A DNA stretch of 64,000 nucleotides, from positions 1 through 64,000 of the IMG/VR virus record IMGVR_UViG_3300028284_000004; one strand, 5' to 3'. Below the pieces are notes generated by a model, which worked only from the letters and a program-made list of their open reading frames with translations, was not told the origin of the DNA and searched no databases. The translations under genes were made by a program, and so were the position numbers. This document shows, piece after piece, positions 46,263 through 54,176 of the stretch. Position 1 is the stretch's first letter. Each line of letters opens with the position of its first letter. Source of the stretch: a virus.

Positions 46263-46895
46263 TTAAATTCCAAGTCCTGCTATAATAGCCGAACCTGTAC
46301 TTGATACTGGTCCTTCCGGAACGTATCGGTCATATGCAAAGGTCACATTCAATTTCTGTACGCCATTTTCCTGTGTATTATCTAATGTTATCGCGTTCAT
46401 ATTAATCGGATAAGCATTCTCTAATTTAACACCATATACTGGAATGTTTTGTTGATTCAATTGTTGGATCACTACATCCACAGCATAATCTTTCTTATAA
46501 CCCACTTTATATTTATCCATGTCAATGATACTCGACATCCAATTGTCAAATAGGGTTTTCATATAATAATCATTCGTAAGTAGGAAGGTCATTTCCACAT
46601 CGCTATCAATAACAGTGTATGGTATTTTGACACCTTGTTTCTCTGACATTTTATCTAGTGTGCTAATACCTCTTCCTGGAAGAGTAACGTTTTCACATAG
46701 AAAAGAAATGTCTCTTGGATCAGCAATAAGGTTACGTGGATCAGCATTGCCTGAAAGCAACGATCCAACTAAAGCTTCGGGGTTAACATTCAACAAAGAT
46801 CCGGTAGGTGGCATAAAGAATACATTGAATCTATTCGTAGGAGCCAATCCACCTTTCTTTGAAATTACTGCTTTCATATTATCTATTGCTGACAT
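46263..46895 (-). CDS. Tail tube-like protein (gp54/gp19-like, 210 aa)
   Basis: ATG at 46895 behind AGGAAAATAAAA; the frame is open upstream (46934) but the N-terminus there overlaps the next gene. Features: NRFNVFFMPPTGSLLNVNPE, FLCENVTLPGRGISTLDK and TVIDSDVEMTFLLTNDYYMK, then FAYDRYVPEGP near the end. This is the tail tube fold shared by gp19 and gp54. Because gp19 is usually elsewhere and this lies in the hub block, tail-tube initiator gp54 is likelier. Confidence 0.75.
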   Translation of the reverse strand: MSAIDNMKAVISKKGGLAPTNRFNVFFMPPTGSLLNVNPEALVGSLLSGNADPRNLIADPRDISFLCENVTLPGRGISTLDKMSEKQGVKIPYTVIDSDVEMTFLLTNDYYMKTLFDNWMSSIIDMDKYKVGYKKDYAVDVVIQQLNQQNIPVYGVKLENAYPINMNAITLDNTQENGVQKLNVTFAYDRYVPEGPVSSTGSAIIAGLGI

Positions 46896-46897
46896 TT

Positions 46898-47488
46898 TTA
46901 TTTTCCTGAGTACTGTTTGCGAGAATATCTCCAAACACTTTCGGCTTTTACCTTGGCAAATTGTTCAGTCGGTAAGAATATTGCAATATCCCATTCCGTC
47001 ATTGGAACTTTTACCATTTGTGATTTAATTTGACTGGACAAATAACGCTTAAAGCAAGGTTCAAACTCTTTAAACTTTCGGACACCTTTTAATAAATCAT
47101 ATCTAAGTTTAAGGCGTGACGTATCTGTTATATTCTTTGGTGCTGTTTGCATTAATGCATCTAAGAATCTAGCTCTGACTCCTGGGGGAAGATAATGGAG
47201 ATTTAGTCCATAAAACCCACCCTCGGCTGGCTCAACCATAATTACTAATGGGAACCTATCATAGTATGGCAATGTAGCTTTATGCTTTGGATCATAAAAA
47301 TACATGTACATACTACCAGCAATATTTTGTGAAGTCTTTTGTAATGCACTGTCTTTTAAAAGACTACGGCGGTTTACATCCCCAAGATCTTTTACTTTCT
47401 TGCGGAACCAGTTTTGAGCCTGTTTAGTTCTTGGAGTAATTCCAGCCCTAAATGCTTGTGCTTGTAGTGTGTCGAATAACGATGCCAT
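46898..47488 (-). CDS. Conserved T4-like virion protein (196 aa)
   Basis: Basic protein with QAQNWFRKKVKDLGDVNRRS, MYMYFYDPKHKATLPYYDRF, GGFYGLNLHYLPPGVRARFL and KSQMVKVPMTEWDIAIFLPT. I know a close relative in marine T4-like phages next to gp4. A DNA end protector (gp2) role would fit the T4 gene order (2 next to 4), but I cannot support it from sequence. A late box lies 6 bp before the ATG. Confidence 0.78.
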   Translation of the reverse strand: MASLFDTLQAQAFRAGITPRTKQAQNWFRKKVKDLGDVNRRSLLKDSALQKTSQNIAGSMYMYFYDPKHKATLPYYDRFPLVIMVEPAEGGFYGLNLHYLPPGVRARFLDALMQTAPKNITDTSRLKLRYDLLKGVRKFKEFEPCFKRYLSSQIKSQMVKVPMTEWDIAIFLPTEQFAKVKAESVWRYSRKQYSGK

Positions 47489-47493
47489 ATACT

Positions 47494-47501
47494 TATTTAT
47501 A
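47494..47501 (-). promoter_or_regulatory. Late promoter box, minus strand, close to start codon
   Basis: TATAAATA on the minus strand ends 5 bp before the ATG at 47488, so the predicted transcript would start almost at the start codon. Could be chance in an AT-rich gap of 13 bp. Confidence 0.5.
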
Positions 47502-47948
47502 TCAAAACTTTAACAGTTTGATTCCTTTATTTTTTAAAGTTTCTTCCGTCCAGATCTCAAATCTCCAGCCCCGAGCATGTGCATAATGTTTGGCAGCTTC
47601 CCATTTGTCACTGTTTTTAATATAGGTTGTGACCTCATTAATATACCGTTTAGTCTTTCGTGTTGGTTCTTTTGGCGGAGCAGTTTCTTTCTTTGGCTTG
47701 ATCTCTACAAGTACCTTTTCACCGTTGTTCCATTCAATGTATAGATCCATATAGTATCGATGAACCTTCTTGTCTACTTTCCATCGATACGGAATAACAA
47801 TCTCTTCACTACTCCATTTAACAACATTTGGATTAGCATCAAGCCATCTAAAGGCGTTTCTTTCCCATAATGACCTATACTTTACCTTCGTATAGTCCCC
47901 AGCGTACTTTTCTTTTTTCTTTACGGTGTATTTACCCGAATAAGCCAT
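47502..47948 (-). CDS. 4: Head completion protein gp4 (148 aa)
   Basis: Completes filled heads before tail joining. AYSGKYTVKKKEKYAGDYTK, VKYRSLWERNAFRWLD, NVVKWSSEEIVIPYRWKVDK, HRYYMDLYIEWNNGEKVLVE and IKPKKET match gp4; YYMDLYIEW...VLVEIKPK has a nuclease-fold like (D...ExK) arrangement as known in T4 gp4 (50). Length nearly equals the 150 aa of T4. Driven by the minus late box at 47982-47989. Confidence 0.92.
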   Translation of the reverse strand: MAYSGKYTVKKKEKYAGDYTKVKYRSLWERNAFRWLDANPNVVKWSSEEIVIPYRWKVDKKVHRYYMDLYIEWNNGEKVLVEIKPKKETAPPKEPTRKTKRYINEVTTYIKNSDKWEAAKHYAHARGWRFEIWTEETLKNKGIKLLKF

Positions 47949-47955
47949 ATAAATA
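47948..47955 (+). promoter_or_regulatory. Late promoter box, plus strand (gp48 operon)
   Basis: TATAAATA 45 bp before the gp48 ATG. It abuts the start codon of the oppositely oriented gp4 gene. Confidence 0.82.
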
Positions 47956-47981
47956 CTTCTATAAGATGATTAATTTATATC

Positions 47982-47989
47982 TATTTATA
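47982..47989 (-). promoter_or_regulatory. Late promoter box, minus strand (gp4 operon)
   Basis: TATAAATA on the minus strand, 34 bp before the gp4 ATG. It faces the plus box at 47948, so the two late transcripts should overlap by about 15-20 nt. Confidence 0.8.
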
Positions 47990-47999
47990 GGGCTTAGAA

Positions 48000-48773
48000 A
48001 TGATACTAGTTTACCCAGAAGGGTTGAGAGAAAAAGCAGAGGGTACATTCCCTCATGTTTGCTTTGAATTGGCAGACACAAAAAATAACCAATTCGAGAG
48101 GATTCATTTATATGTACCTCAAGGCTTTGCTATTCCCGATGCAGCAGCATATAATAATGTTGATCTAGGTGTAATTGGTGCTAACCAAATAGGCCAATCA
48201 GGAGGCGGTGGTGTTACTGAAGCCGATACTACTGCTAAAGCCGCGAATCTTGCTGGTGCACTTCCTGGAGGTGATACTCTTGGTATGGCCGCACAAGCTA
48301 AAGCAATGAAAGACGGGGTTGCAAGTAATCCATTTACAAATTTAGCGTTTACCGGAACTCAAGTTCGTAGCTTCAACTTCTCGTTTAAACTTGTTTCTGA
48401 ATCTGCTAAGGAAGCTCAAACTGGCCGTAAAATAGAACAGTTATTTAGAAAGTTTTTATATCCAGAAATTTCCGGTTCTATGTCTCTTAAGTATCCTCCC
48501 CAGTTTAAAATTACATTTTATAACGGGGAAGAAGTAAATCAGTTTATGCCTAAGTTAATGCCATGTTATCTAGTATCGTTATCTACTACATATAATTCTT
48601 CAACGAATAGTTTTCACGCTGATGGATCACCTACTGAAATCGATTTGGCATTGGCGTTCCAAGAAACGAAAGCCTTGACCCGAGGAGATCTATTTGACCT
48701 CGACGATACTGCTGCTGATTCAGATCTAAATTATAAGGCTGATACAGTCAAAACAAATAAGAAGGTAGGTTAA
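48000..48773 (+). CDS. 48: Baseplate tail-tube cap gp48 (257 aa)
   Basis: Caps the baseplate hub and starts tube polymerisation. N-terminus MILVYPEGLREKAEGTFPHV, an internal Gly/Ala-rich loop, then FTGTQVRSFNFSFKLVSESA and KIEQLFRKFLYPEISGSMSL, YPPQFKITFYNGEEVNQFMP. These blocks fit marine T4-like gp48 (T4: 364 aa). First gene of the plus-strand baseplate operon under the late box at 47948. Confidence 0.86.
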   Translation: MILVYPEGLREKAEGTFPHVCFELADTKNNQFERIHLYVPQGFAIPDAAAYNNVDLGVIGANQIGQSGGGGVTEADTTAKAANLAGALPGGDTLGMAAQAKAMKDGVASNPFTNLAFTGTQVRSFNFSFKLVSESAKEAQTGRKIEQLFRKFLYPEISGSMSLKYPPQFKITFYNGEEVNQFMPKLMPCYLVSLSTTYNSSTNSFHADGSPTEIDLALAFQETKALTRGDLFDLDDTAADSDLNYKADTVKTNKKVG

Positions 48774-48777
48774 TCAT

Positions 48778-49587
48778 ATGTCATTCTTTTCGCAATTCCC
48801 TAAAATTGAATATGATTATACCGGCCAAGGGTCATATCTTAAAGTAGCAGACTTATTTAGAAGTGCTCGACCACAAGGCAGCTTTATCGATAATCCAGCA
48901 TTGTACAAAAAGTATAGTGTGTTAAATGGTGATCGACCTGACGTCGTATCATACAAGCTATATGGCACAAGCCAATACTATTGGACATTCTTTGTTATCA
49001 ACGATTTTCTTCATGACGGAATCGCCGCTTGGCCGATGAGTCAAGAAGATCTAAGCGAGTACCTTGCAAATAATTATTCAGGTCAAGTAATTGAAACACG
49101 ACCAACTGTAGTCCGTAATTCTGATGGACTTGTTTCAGATTATCGCGATTCTCTTTCAGGTAGATTTAATATTGGTGAAACTCTTAATGCATCTACATCA
49201 TCAGCATCTGGTACTCTAGTACGTAAGGATGCAGATTTATCTCAATTAGTAATTAGAGATATTACTGGTGGAACATTCAAAGGTGATTATCTTTCACAGG
49301 TTACTGAATTTATTACTGGTGCTACTTCAGGCGACCAGGTTGGTTCGTATCAGGTATATGATTACGCAGAAGCTCCTGCTTGGTGGTACAAAATTGGTGA
49401 TAAGACTCAAGCACCGGTGACGATTGATACAGTTATCCCTGATGGTGAGCCTAGACATACATGTGAGTATGTGTCAAACCGACAATCTATTGTTGACGAA
49501 AACGATAGAAAATCTCAGATTAGAGTGTTAGATCCAAAGTACGTAGAACAATTTGCTGAAGAATTCGAGGCAGTGATTAATGGCTAA
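48778..49587 (+). CDS. 53: Baseplate wedge protein gp53 (269 aa)
   Basis: FFSQFPKIEYDYTGQGSYLK, then NGDRPDVVSYKLYGTSQYYW and FFVINDFLHDGIAAWPMSQE match gp53, a LysM-like wedge protein. Longer than T4 gp53 (196 aa) due to an insert (SSASGTLVRKDADLSQLVIR region). C-terminal RKSQIRVLDPKYVEQFAEEF. Overlaps gp27 by 8 bp. Confidence 0.88.
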   Translation: MSFFSQFPKIEYDYTGQGSYLKVADLFRSARPQGSFIDNPALYKKYSVLNGDRPDVVSYKLYGTSQYYWTFFVINDFLHDGIAAWPMSQEDLSEYLANNYSGQVIETRPTVVRNSDGLVSDYRDSLSGRFNIGETLNASTSSASGTLVRKDADLSQLVIRDITGGTFKGDYLSQVTEFITGATSGDQVGSYQVYDYAEAPAWWYKIGDKTQAPVTIDTVIPDGEPRHTCEYVSNRQSIVDENDRKSQIRVLDPKYVEQFAEEFEAVING

Positions 49588-50875
49588 TCTAAGCTCATCT
49601 AGACTTAATGCTGCAGGTGAACCAGTATCACCGGCATCTTATGAATTATATTCTGTAAAGTTATATACTAACTACGAAACGGATTATGAAATAAGAGGCA
49701 TTGTTACAGATATTGTAGTAAATGAATCTATTTTTAATACTTCGATTCAAACCGAATTGACATTAGTTGATGGTATTAACTTTTTAGAAAAGGCTAAATT
49801 GACTGGTAGTGAAAAGATAGAAATTCTAATCAAACGTAACGATGAAAAATATAACATTGAATGCTATATAGCAAATATCGAAAGTTATAGTAAATCAAGA
49901 CCTGGAGTTCAAGTTTATAAATTTAAATGTGTAAGTAGACATGCATATTATAATACGTTTATGAGATTAAATAGAGCATTCAAAGGTGGGATTGGCGCAC
50001 TCGTAAAAAACGTCTGTGAAAAGGATTTAGATGCAAAAGTTGCTAAATTAAACACAGATACAAAGGGGATTATCCATGGGATATATCCTCATCTTAAACC
50101 CTTGGATGCAATTGTTTGGTTACTTAGAAATAGTACAGATAACTCAACTCCATTTTATTTTTATGAAACATTAAAAGATGGATTAATTTTTGATTCGTAT
50201 GAATCAATGGTAGACTCAGAGGTATATCGTAAATATAAACATAAACCTTTTATGGATGATATTGTAAGTACTGAAGAAAATTATGCAGAAGCTCAAACAA
50301 AGATTATTAAATTATCTTCTGAGTTTGATGTAGGTAAATACTTTGCTATCCATGATGGCGCGTATGCTTCTTCAGTTAAGACAGTTGATGTTGCAACTAA
50401 GTCGTACAAAACATCTAAGTTTAATTATAAAAAGATTAAAACCTTAAACGATAACAAACCATTTTCTGATAATATAAAGTTTAACGATACAACATTAAAT
50501 GGTTTAACTGAGTCAAAGATTCATCATATTTCTTTAAACTCAAAGGCGTATGGCAAACTAACTAATTACCATACACCTATTGCTGATTCTATTTCAAGCA
50601 AGCAGGCATATCATGTTAACCTAGGTTACATGGGTCAAGACTTACAAGTGTATGGAGACTTTGATCTTTCGGTTGGTATGGTTGTTGAATTAGAAATTTA
50701 TAAATCGAGTGATGAAAAGATACTAGAAGAAGATCGCAAAAACATGATTGATAAAATGACTTCTGGTAAATATTTAATTACTGATATTGCACACATATTT
50801 AATGGTGAAGAATACATTATCGACATGGGTCTTCAAAAAGATTCGAGTGCAACTGACTTAACGGAAATATTATAA
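49580..50875 (+). CDS. 27: Baseplate hub protein gp27-like (431 aa)
   Basis: Trimeric ring at the baseplate centre that connects gp5 to the tube. N-terminal domain YELYSVKLYTNYETDYEIRG, FNTSIQTELTLVDGINFLEK and CYIANIESYSKSRPGVQVYK, later VSRHAYYNTFMRLNRAFKGG. The layout (beta domain, middle helical, LQVYGDFDLSVGMVVELEIY near the end) fits T4 gp27 (391 aa). It lies between gp53 and gp5 and shares a base with gp5. Confidence 0.84.
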   Translation: MANLSSSRLNAAGEPVSPASYELYSVKLYTNYETDYEIRGIVTDIVVNESIFNTSIQTELTLVDGINFLEKAKLTGSEKIEILIKRNDEKYNIECYIANIESYSKSRPGVQVYKFKCVSRHAYYNTFMRLNRAFKGGIGALVKNVCEKDLDAKVAKLNTDTKGIIHGIYPHLKPLDAIVWLLRNSTDNSTPFYFYETLKDGLIFDSYESMVDSEVYRKYKHKPFMDDIVSTEENYAEAQTKIIKLSSEFDVGKYFAIHDGAYASSVKTVDVATKSYKTSKFNYKKIKTLNDNKPFSDNIKFNDTTLNGLTESKIHHISLNSKAYGKLTNYHTPIADSISSKQAYHVNLGYMGQDLQVYGDFDLSVGMVVELEIYKSSDEKILEEDRKNMIDKMTSGKYLITDIAHIFNGEEYIIDMGLQKDSSATDLTEIL

Positions 50876-51828
50876 TGAATAGAATTGATGATCAATTTTT
50901 AGGTGGCCAGTTTTCATGGTTCACTGGAGTAGTTGAGGATATTAACGATCCTGAGCAATTAAATAGAGCACGTGTAAGATGCTTCGGATACCATACCGAG
51001 GACTTAGGTAAAATCAAGACGACTGATTTACCTTGGGCTACGGTAATGATGCCAACAACTTCTGGAAGTATTTCAGGTATTGGTATAAACCATGGATTAA
51101 AACCTGGCTCATGGGTTATCGGATTCTTTAGAGATGGACCATCAGCACAAGATCCTGTTGTTATGGGTTCTATTGCTTCTATGTATGATAAACTCCCTAC
51201 GGAAACAAAGGGTTTTAGAGATCCAGCCGGGTATTATCCGTATAAACAACAAGATAGTACATATAACGATACGAACTTTAGAGCAAGAGGAATCGCAGAA
51301 GATCCTGCTAGAACTCCTGATGCTATAATTGCTGAACCTGAATCTCCCTATGCTGCAGTATATCCAAATAATCAAGTGATTGAAACTGAAGGAGGTCATG
51401 TCATTGAATTAGACGATACTCCGGAGGCTGAACGTATTCGCATTAAGCATAGTAGTGGTACTTTTGTTGAGATGCATCCGAATGGTGATATTGTTACTGC
51501 GCATGCAAATGGTTGGAGAGTCGTAACTGGCAATGATGCACTTCATGTTACTGGCAATATGACAGTTTTTGTTGATGGTGATGCTGAAGTGAATGTCGGT
51601 GGTAATTCTGTGACTAATATTACTGGCACTGCTGATATAACTGTTGGTAAAAATACTACTGTTAATTGTCCTACCACTAATTGGACCGGGAACATTAACC
51701 TAGCTGGTAATATTAATATCACCGGAACAAGTACTGCATCAGTCGATCATGTTTCTGCTGGTATTTCCGGTAAGAATCACGTCCATACCGAGCAAGGTGA
51801 TGGGGCAGATGTTAGCAAACCAAAATAA
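50875..51828 (+). CDS. 5: Baseplate central spike gp5 without lysozyme domain (317 aa)
   Basis: N-terminal OB-fold (FSWFTGVVEDINDPEQLNRA, RVRCFGYHTEDL, GSWVIGFFRDG) and a C-terminal triple beta-helix (VTGNMTVFVDGDAEVNVGG, TDITVGKNTTV-like repeats, NINLAGNINITG) ending in HVHTEQGDGA; the H-x-H tip could bind iron. T4 gp5 has a lysozyme domain between these parts (575 aa); it is missing here. Confidence 0.9.
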   Translation: MNRIDDQFLGGQFSWFTGVVEDINDPEQLNRARVRCFGYHTEDLGKIKTTDLPWATVMMPTTSGSISGIGINHGLKPGSWVIGFFRDGPSAQDPVVMGSIASMYDKLPTETKGFRDPAGYYPYKQQDSTYNDTNFRARGIAEDPARTPDAIIAEPESPYAAVYPNNQVIETEGGHVIELDDTPEAERIRIKHSSGTFVEMHPNGDIVTAHANGWRVVTGNDALHVTGNMTVFVDGDAEVNVGGNSVTNITGTADITVGKNTTVNCPTTNWTGNINLAGNINITGTSTASVDHVSAGISGKNHVHTEQGDGADVSKPK

Positions 51829-51848
51829 CCAAAGTGTGATTAAAGAGG

Positions 51849-51856
51849 TATAAATA
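51849..51856 (+). promoter_or_regulatory. Late promoter box upstream of gene 25
   Basis: TATAAATA 5 bp before the ATG at 51862. AAAGAGG just upstream would serve as the ribosome-binding site only for longer transcripts. Confidence 0.6.
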
Positions 51857-51861
51857 TAAGT

Positions 51862-52302
51862 ATGGCAACTAATATATTCAATAGTTCAAGTAAAACCGGT
51901 AATGTGTCTGTCACAAGTAGACGCAAGGGCTATACTGACTTAGATTTATCTCTGCAACTACATCCAATTCGGCTGGATATTATTCCGTTGAAAGACGATG
52001 CCGCAGTAAGAAATGCAGTAAAGAATTTAATTTTAACTAATACATATGAGAGACCTTTTCACCCTGAATTAGGTGGTAATCTTAGAGGTCTTTTATTCGA
52101 ACCGGCTGATGTAATTACTCGAATTGCAATCAAAGATTCTATTGAGTCTATATTGGCAGATCACGAACCACGAATTAATAAAGTAAAAGTATTCGTAGAA
52201 AACTTTGACGAGAAAAACGCATTTAGAATTACGGTAAGCTTTAATATCAAACAAGACGATTCTCAAACCGAAGTTGAAATCTTACTTCGTAGACTTAGGT
52301 AA
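51862..52302 (+). CDS. 25: Baseplate wedge protein gp25 (146 aa)
   Basis: Lysozyme-like fold wedge protein found in all contractile systems. RKGYTDLDLSLQLHPIRLDI, VKNLILTNTYERPFHPELGG, NLRGLLFEPADVITRIAIKD and SILADHEPRINKVKVFVENF match gp25/VgrG-system GpW-like proteins. T4 length is 132. Followed by gp6 after 5 bp. Confidence 0.94.
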   Translation: MATNIFNSSSKTGNVSVTSRRKGYTDLDLSLQLHPIRLDIIPLKDDAAVRNAVKNLILTNTYERPFHPELGGNLRGLLFEPADVITRIAIKDSIESILADHEPRINKVKVFVENFDEKNAFRITVSFNIKQDDSQTEVEILLRRLR

Positions 52303-52307
52303 TAAAC

Positions 52308-54173
52308 ATGGCAGCAAATAATTTAAACGTAACTGAATTAGATTTTGATCAAATTAAACAGAATCTAAAAAACTATCTTAAGACTCAAGCTGAGTTTAAC
52401 GATTATGATTTTAACGGATCGGGTCTTAGTGTCCTACTAGATGTGTTATCATATAACACTCATTATAATGCTATGGTTGCCCACTTTGCTTTGAATGAAG
52501 CATTCTTAGATTCGGCACAGATTAGAGGTAATGTTGTTACCCGTGCTAAGTTGCTGGGTTATACTCCTAGATCTATCTTGGCTCCGAGGGCAACGGTTAC
52601 TATTACAGTAGATGTTTCTGATGAAGTCGGAACGATCCCTGGTAATTTGACAGTATCACGCGGTACCAAACTAACTACAAATGTTGATGGTCAAGAATAT
52701 ACCTATACCGTATTAGAAGCTATGACTGCAGCATATGACGCATTATTGCAGAATTTTGTATTCCCTAACGTTTTTATTGCACAAGGGATTTATAAGACCG
52801 TTCAATACAGAGTTGATAACGATATTGAGAACCAGAAATTCCAACTACTAGATCAAACTGCTGACACTTCAACCGCTCGTGTGCGTGTACGTCAGAATCA
52901 AGAATCAAGTAGATACGACATCTATACTCGTTTTGACACAATTCAGAATATTAAATCAGATAGCCAAGTTTATCACCTCCAAGAAAACTCTGCTGGATAC
53001 TATGAAGTATATTTCGGCGATGGTATTATTGGTAAAAAACCAATTGACAATAATGTAATTAATATCGATTATGTTGTGACTGATGGTACTGAATCTAATG
53101 GTGCAAACGTATTTACGGTTGTAAATAATATTGGTGGCTTTGCTGCTATCAGTGTTGCAACAAATACAGCAGCATCTGGTGGTGCGATCAGAGAAACCTC
53201 TGAATCAATTCGCTTTAATGCTCCATTGACCTTTATTGCTCAGAACCGAGCTGTTACTTCAGATGATTATAGAGCAATTATCCAAAAGAACTTTGCCAAT
53301 ATCGAATCTATTTCGACTTGGGGTGGTGAAGATAATGATCCACCGGATTATGGTACAGTGTATCTTTCAATCAAGCCATTGGTTGGAACATCTATTACTC
53401 AAGAAGAGAAAACAGAAATTACTTTAAATATCCTGAAAGGTAAGAACGTAGTATCCATTCTTCCTAAGATCGTTGATCCAGACTTTACGAGTCTTGAGCT
53501 TGATGTATTTTTTAAATACAATCCTAACCTTACTGATCGAACTAAGGTTGAGATTGAATCATTAGTCCGAGATACTATTGCTGATTATAACTATAATAAC
53601 CTTAATAAGTTTGATGGTGTATTTAGACACTCTGCATTGTTACGAGCAATCGATAACGCTGATTCTTCGGTTACAAGTTCTACTGTTCGTCCTTACATGT
53701 TTAAGAACATATCGGCAGGAACTACTGTGGGCGTAAATAACTTCGAATTGAATTATGCCGGAACATTCCTCGCAAATGATTCTACGACAGCTTATAGTAT
53801 TACGAGTTCTGCATTTAAGATTCCTGGTTCTACTGAAGATCATTTCTTTGGTGACCTACCTATTGCTGGTGAATCAAATAGAAAAGTTATTGTATATAAA
53901 GTTGTTAACGGTATTAAAATTATTGTATTAAACGATTGTGGTACGGTGTATATTAATACTGGTAAAATCGTATTGAACTCATTCGCTTGTACTACAGCTA
54001 CTACGATTCGAATCATGATTACGCCTGACTCATTGGATATCGCACCTAAGCGTAATCAGCTGATCAATATTGATTCTACTCGTTTGAATGTTACCGCTTC
54101 TGTAGATAGAATTGCTCTATCCGGATCTACCGGTACTATATCCTATACTACAACTTCTAGAATGAGATCATAA
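52308..54173 (+). CDS. 6: Baseplate wedge protein gp6 (621 aa)
   Basis: N-terminal LNVTELDFDQIKQNLKNYLK, TQAEFNDYDFNGSGLSVLLD and VLSYNTHYNAMVAHFALNEA are the gp6/GpJ-type wedge signature; later EYTYTVLEAM, RFNAPLTFIAQNRAVTSDDY and ISTWGGEDNDPPDYGTVYLS. T4 gp6 is 660 aa. Forms the wedge ring with gp25 and gp53. Confidence 0.93.
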   Translation: MAANNLNVTELDFDQIKQNLKNYLKTQAEFNDYDFNGSGLSVLLDVLSYNTHYNAMVAHFALNEAFLDSAQIRGNVVTRAKLLGYTPRSILAPRATVTITVDVSDEVGTIPGNLTVSRGTKLTTNVDGQEYTYTVLEAMTAAYDALLQNFVFPNVFIAQGIYKTVQYRVDNDIENQKFQLLDQTADTSTARVRVRQNQESSRYDIYTRFDTIQNIKSDSQVYHLQENSAGYYEVYFGDGIIGKKPIDNNVINIDYVVTDGTESNGANVFTVVNNIGGFAAISVATNTAASGGAIRETSESIRFNAPLTFIAQNRAVTSDDYRAIIQKNFANIESISTWGGEDNDPPDYGTVYLSIKPLVGTSITQEEKTEITLNILKGKNVVSILPKIVDPDFTSLELDVFFKYNPNLTDRTKVEIESLVRDTIADYNYNNLNKFDGVFRHSALLRAIDNADSSVTSSTVRPYMFKNISAGTTVGVNNFELNYAGTFLANDSTTAYSITSSAFKIPGSTEDHFFGDLPIAGESNRKVIVYKVVNGIKIIVLNDCGTVYINTGKIVLNSFACTTATTIRIMITPDSLDIAPKRNQLINIDSTRLNVTASVDRIALSGSTGTISYTTTSRMRS

Positions 54174-54176
54174 GAT

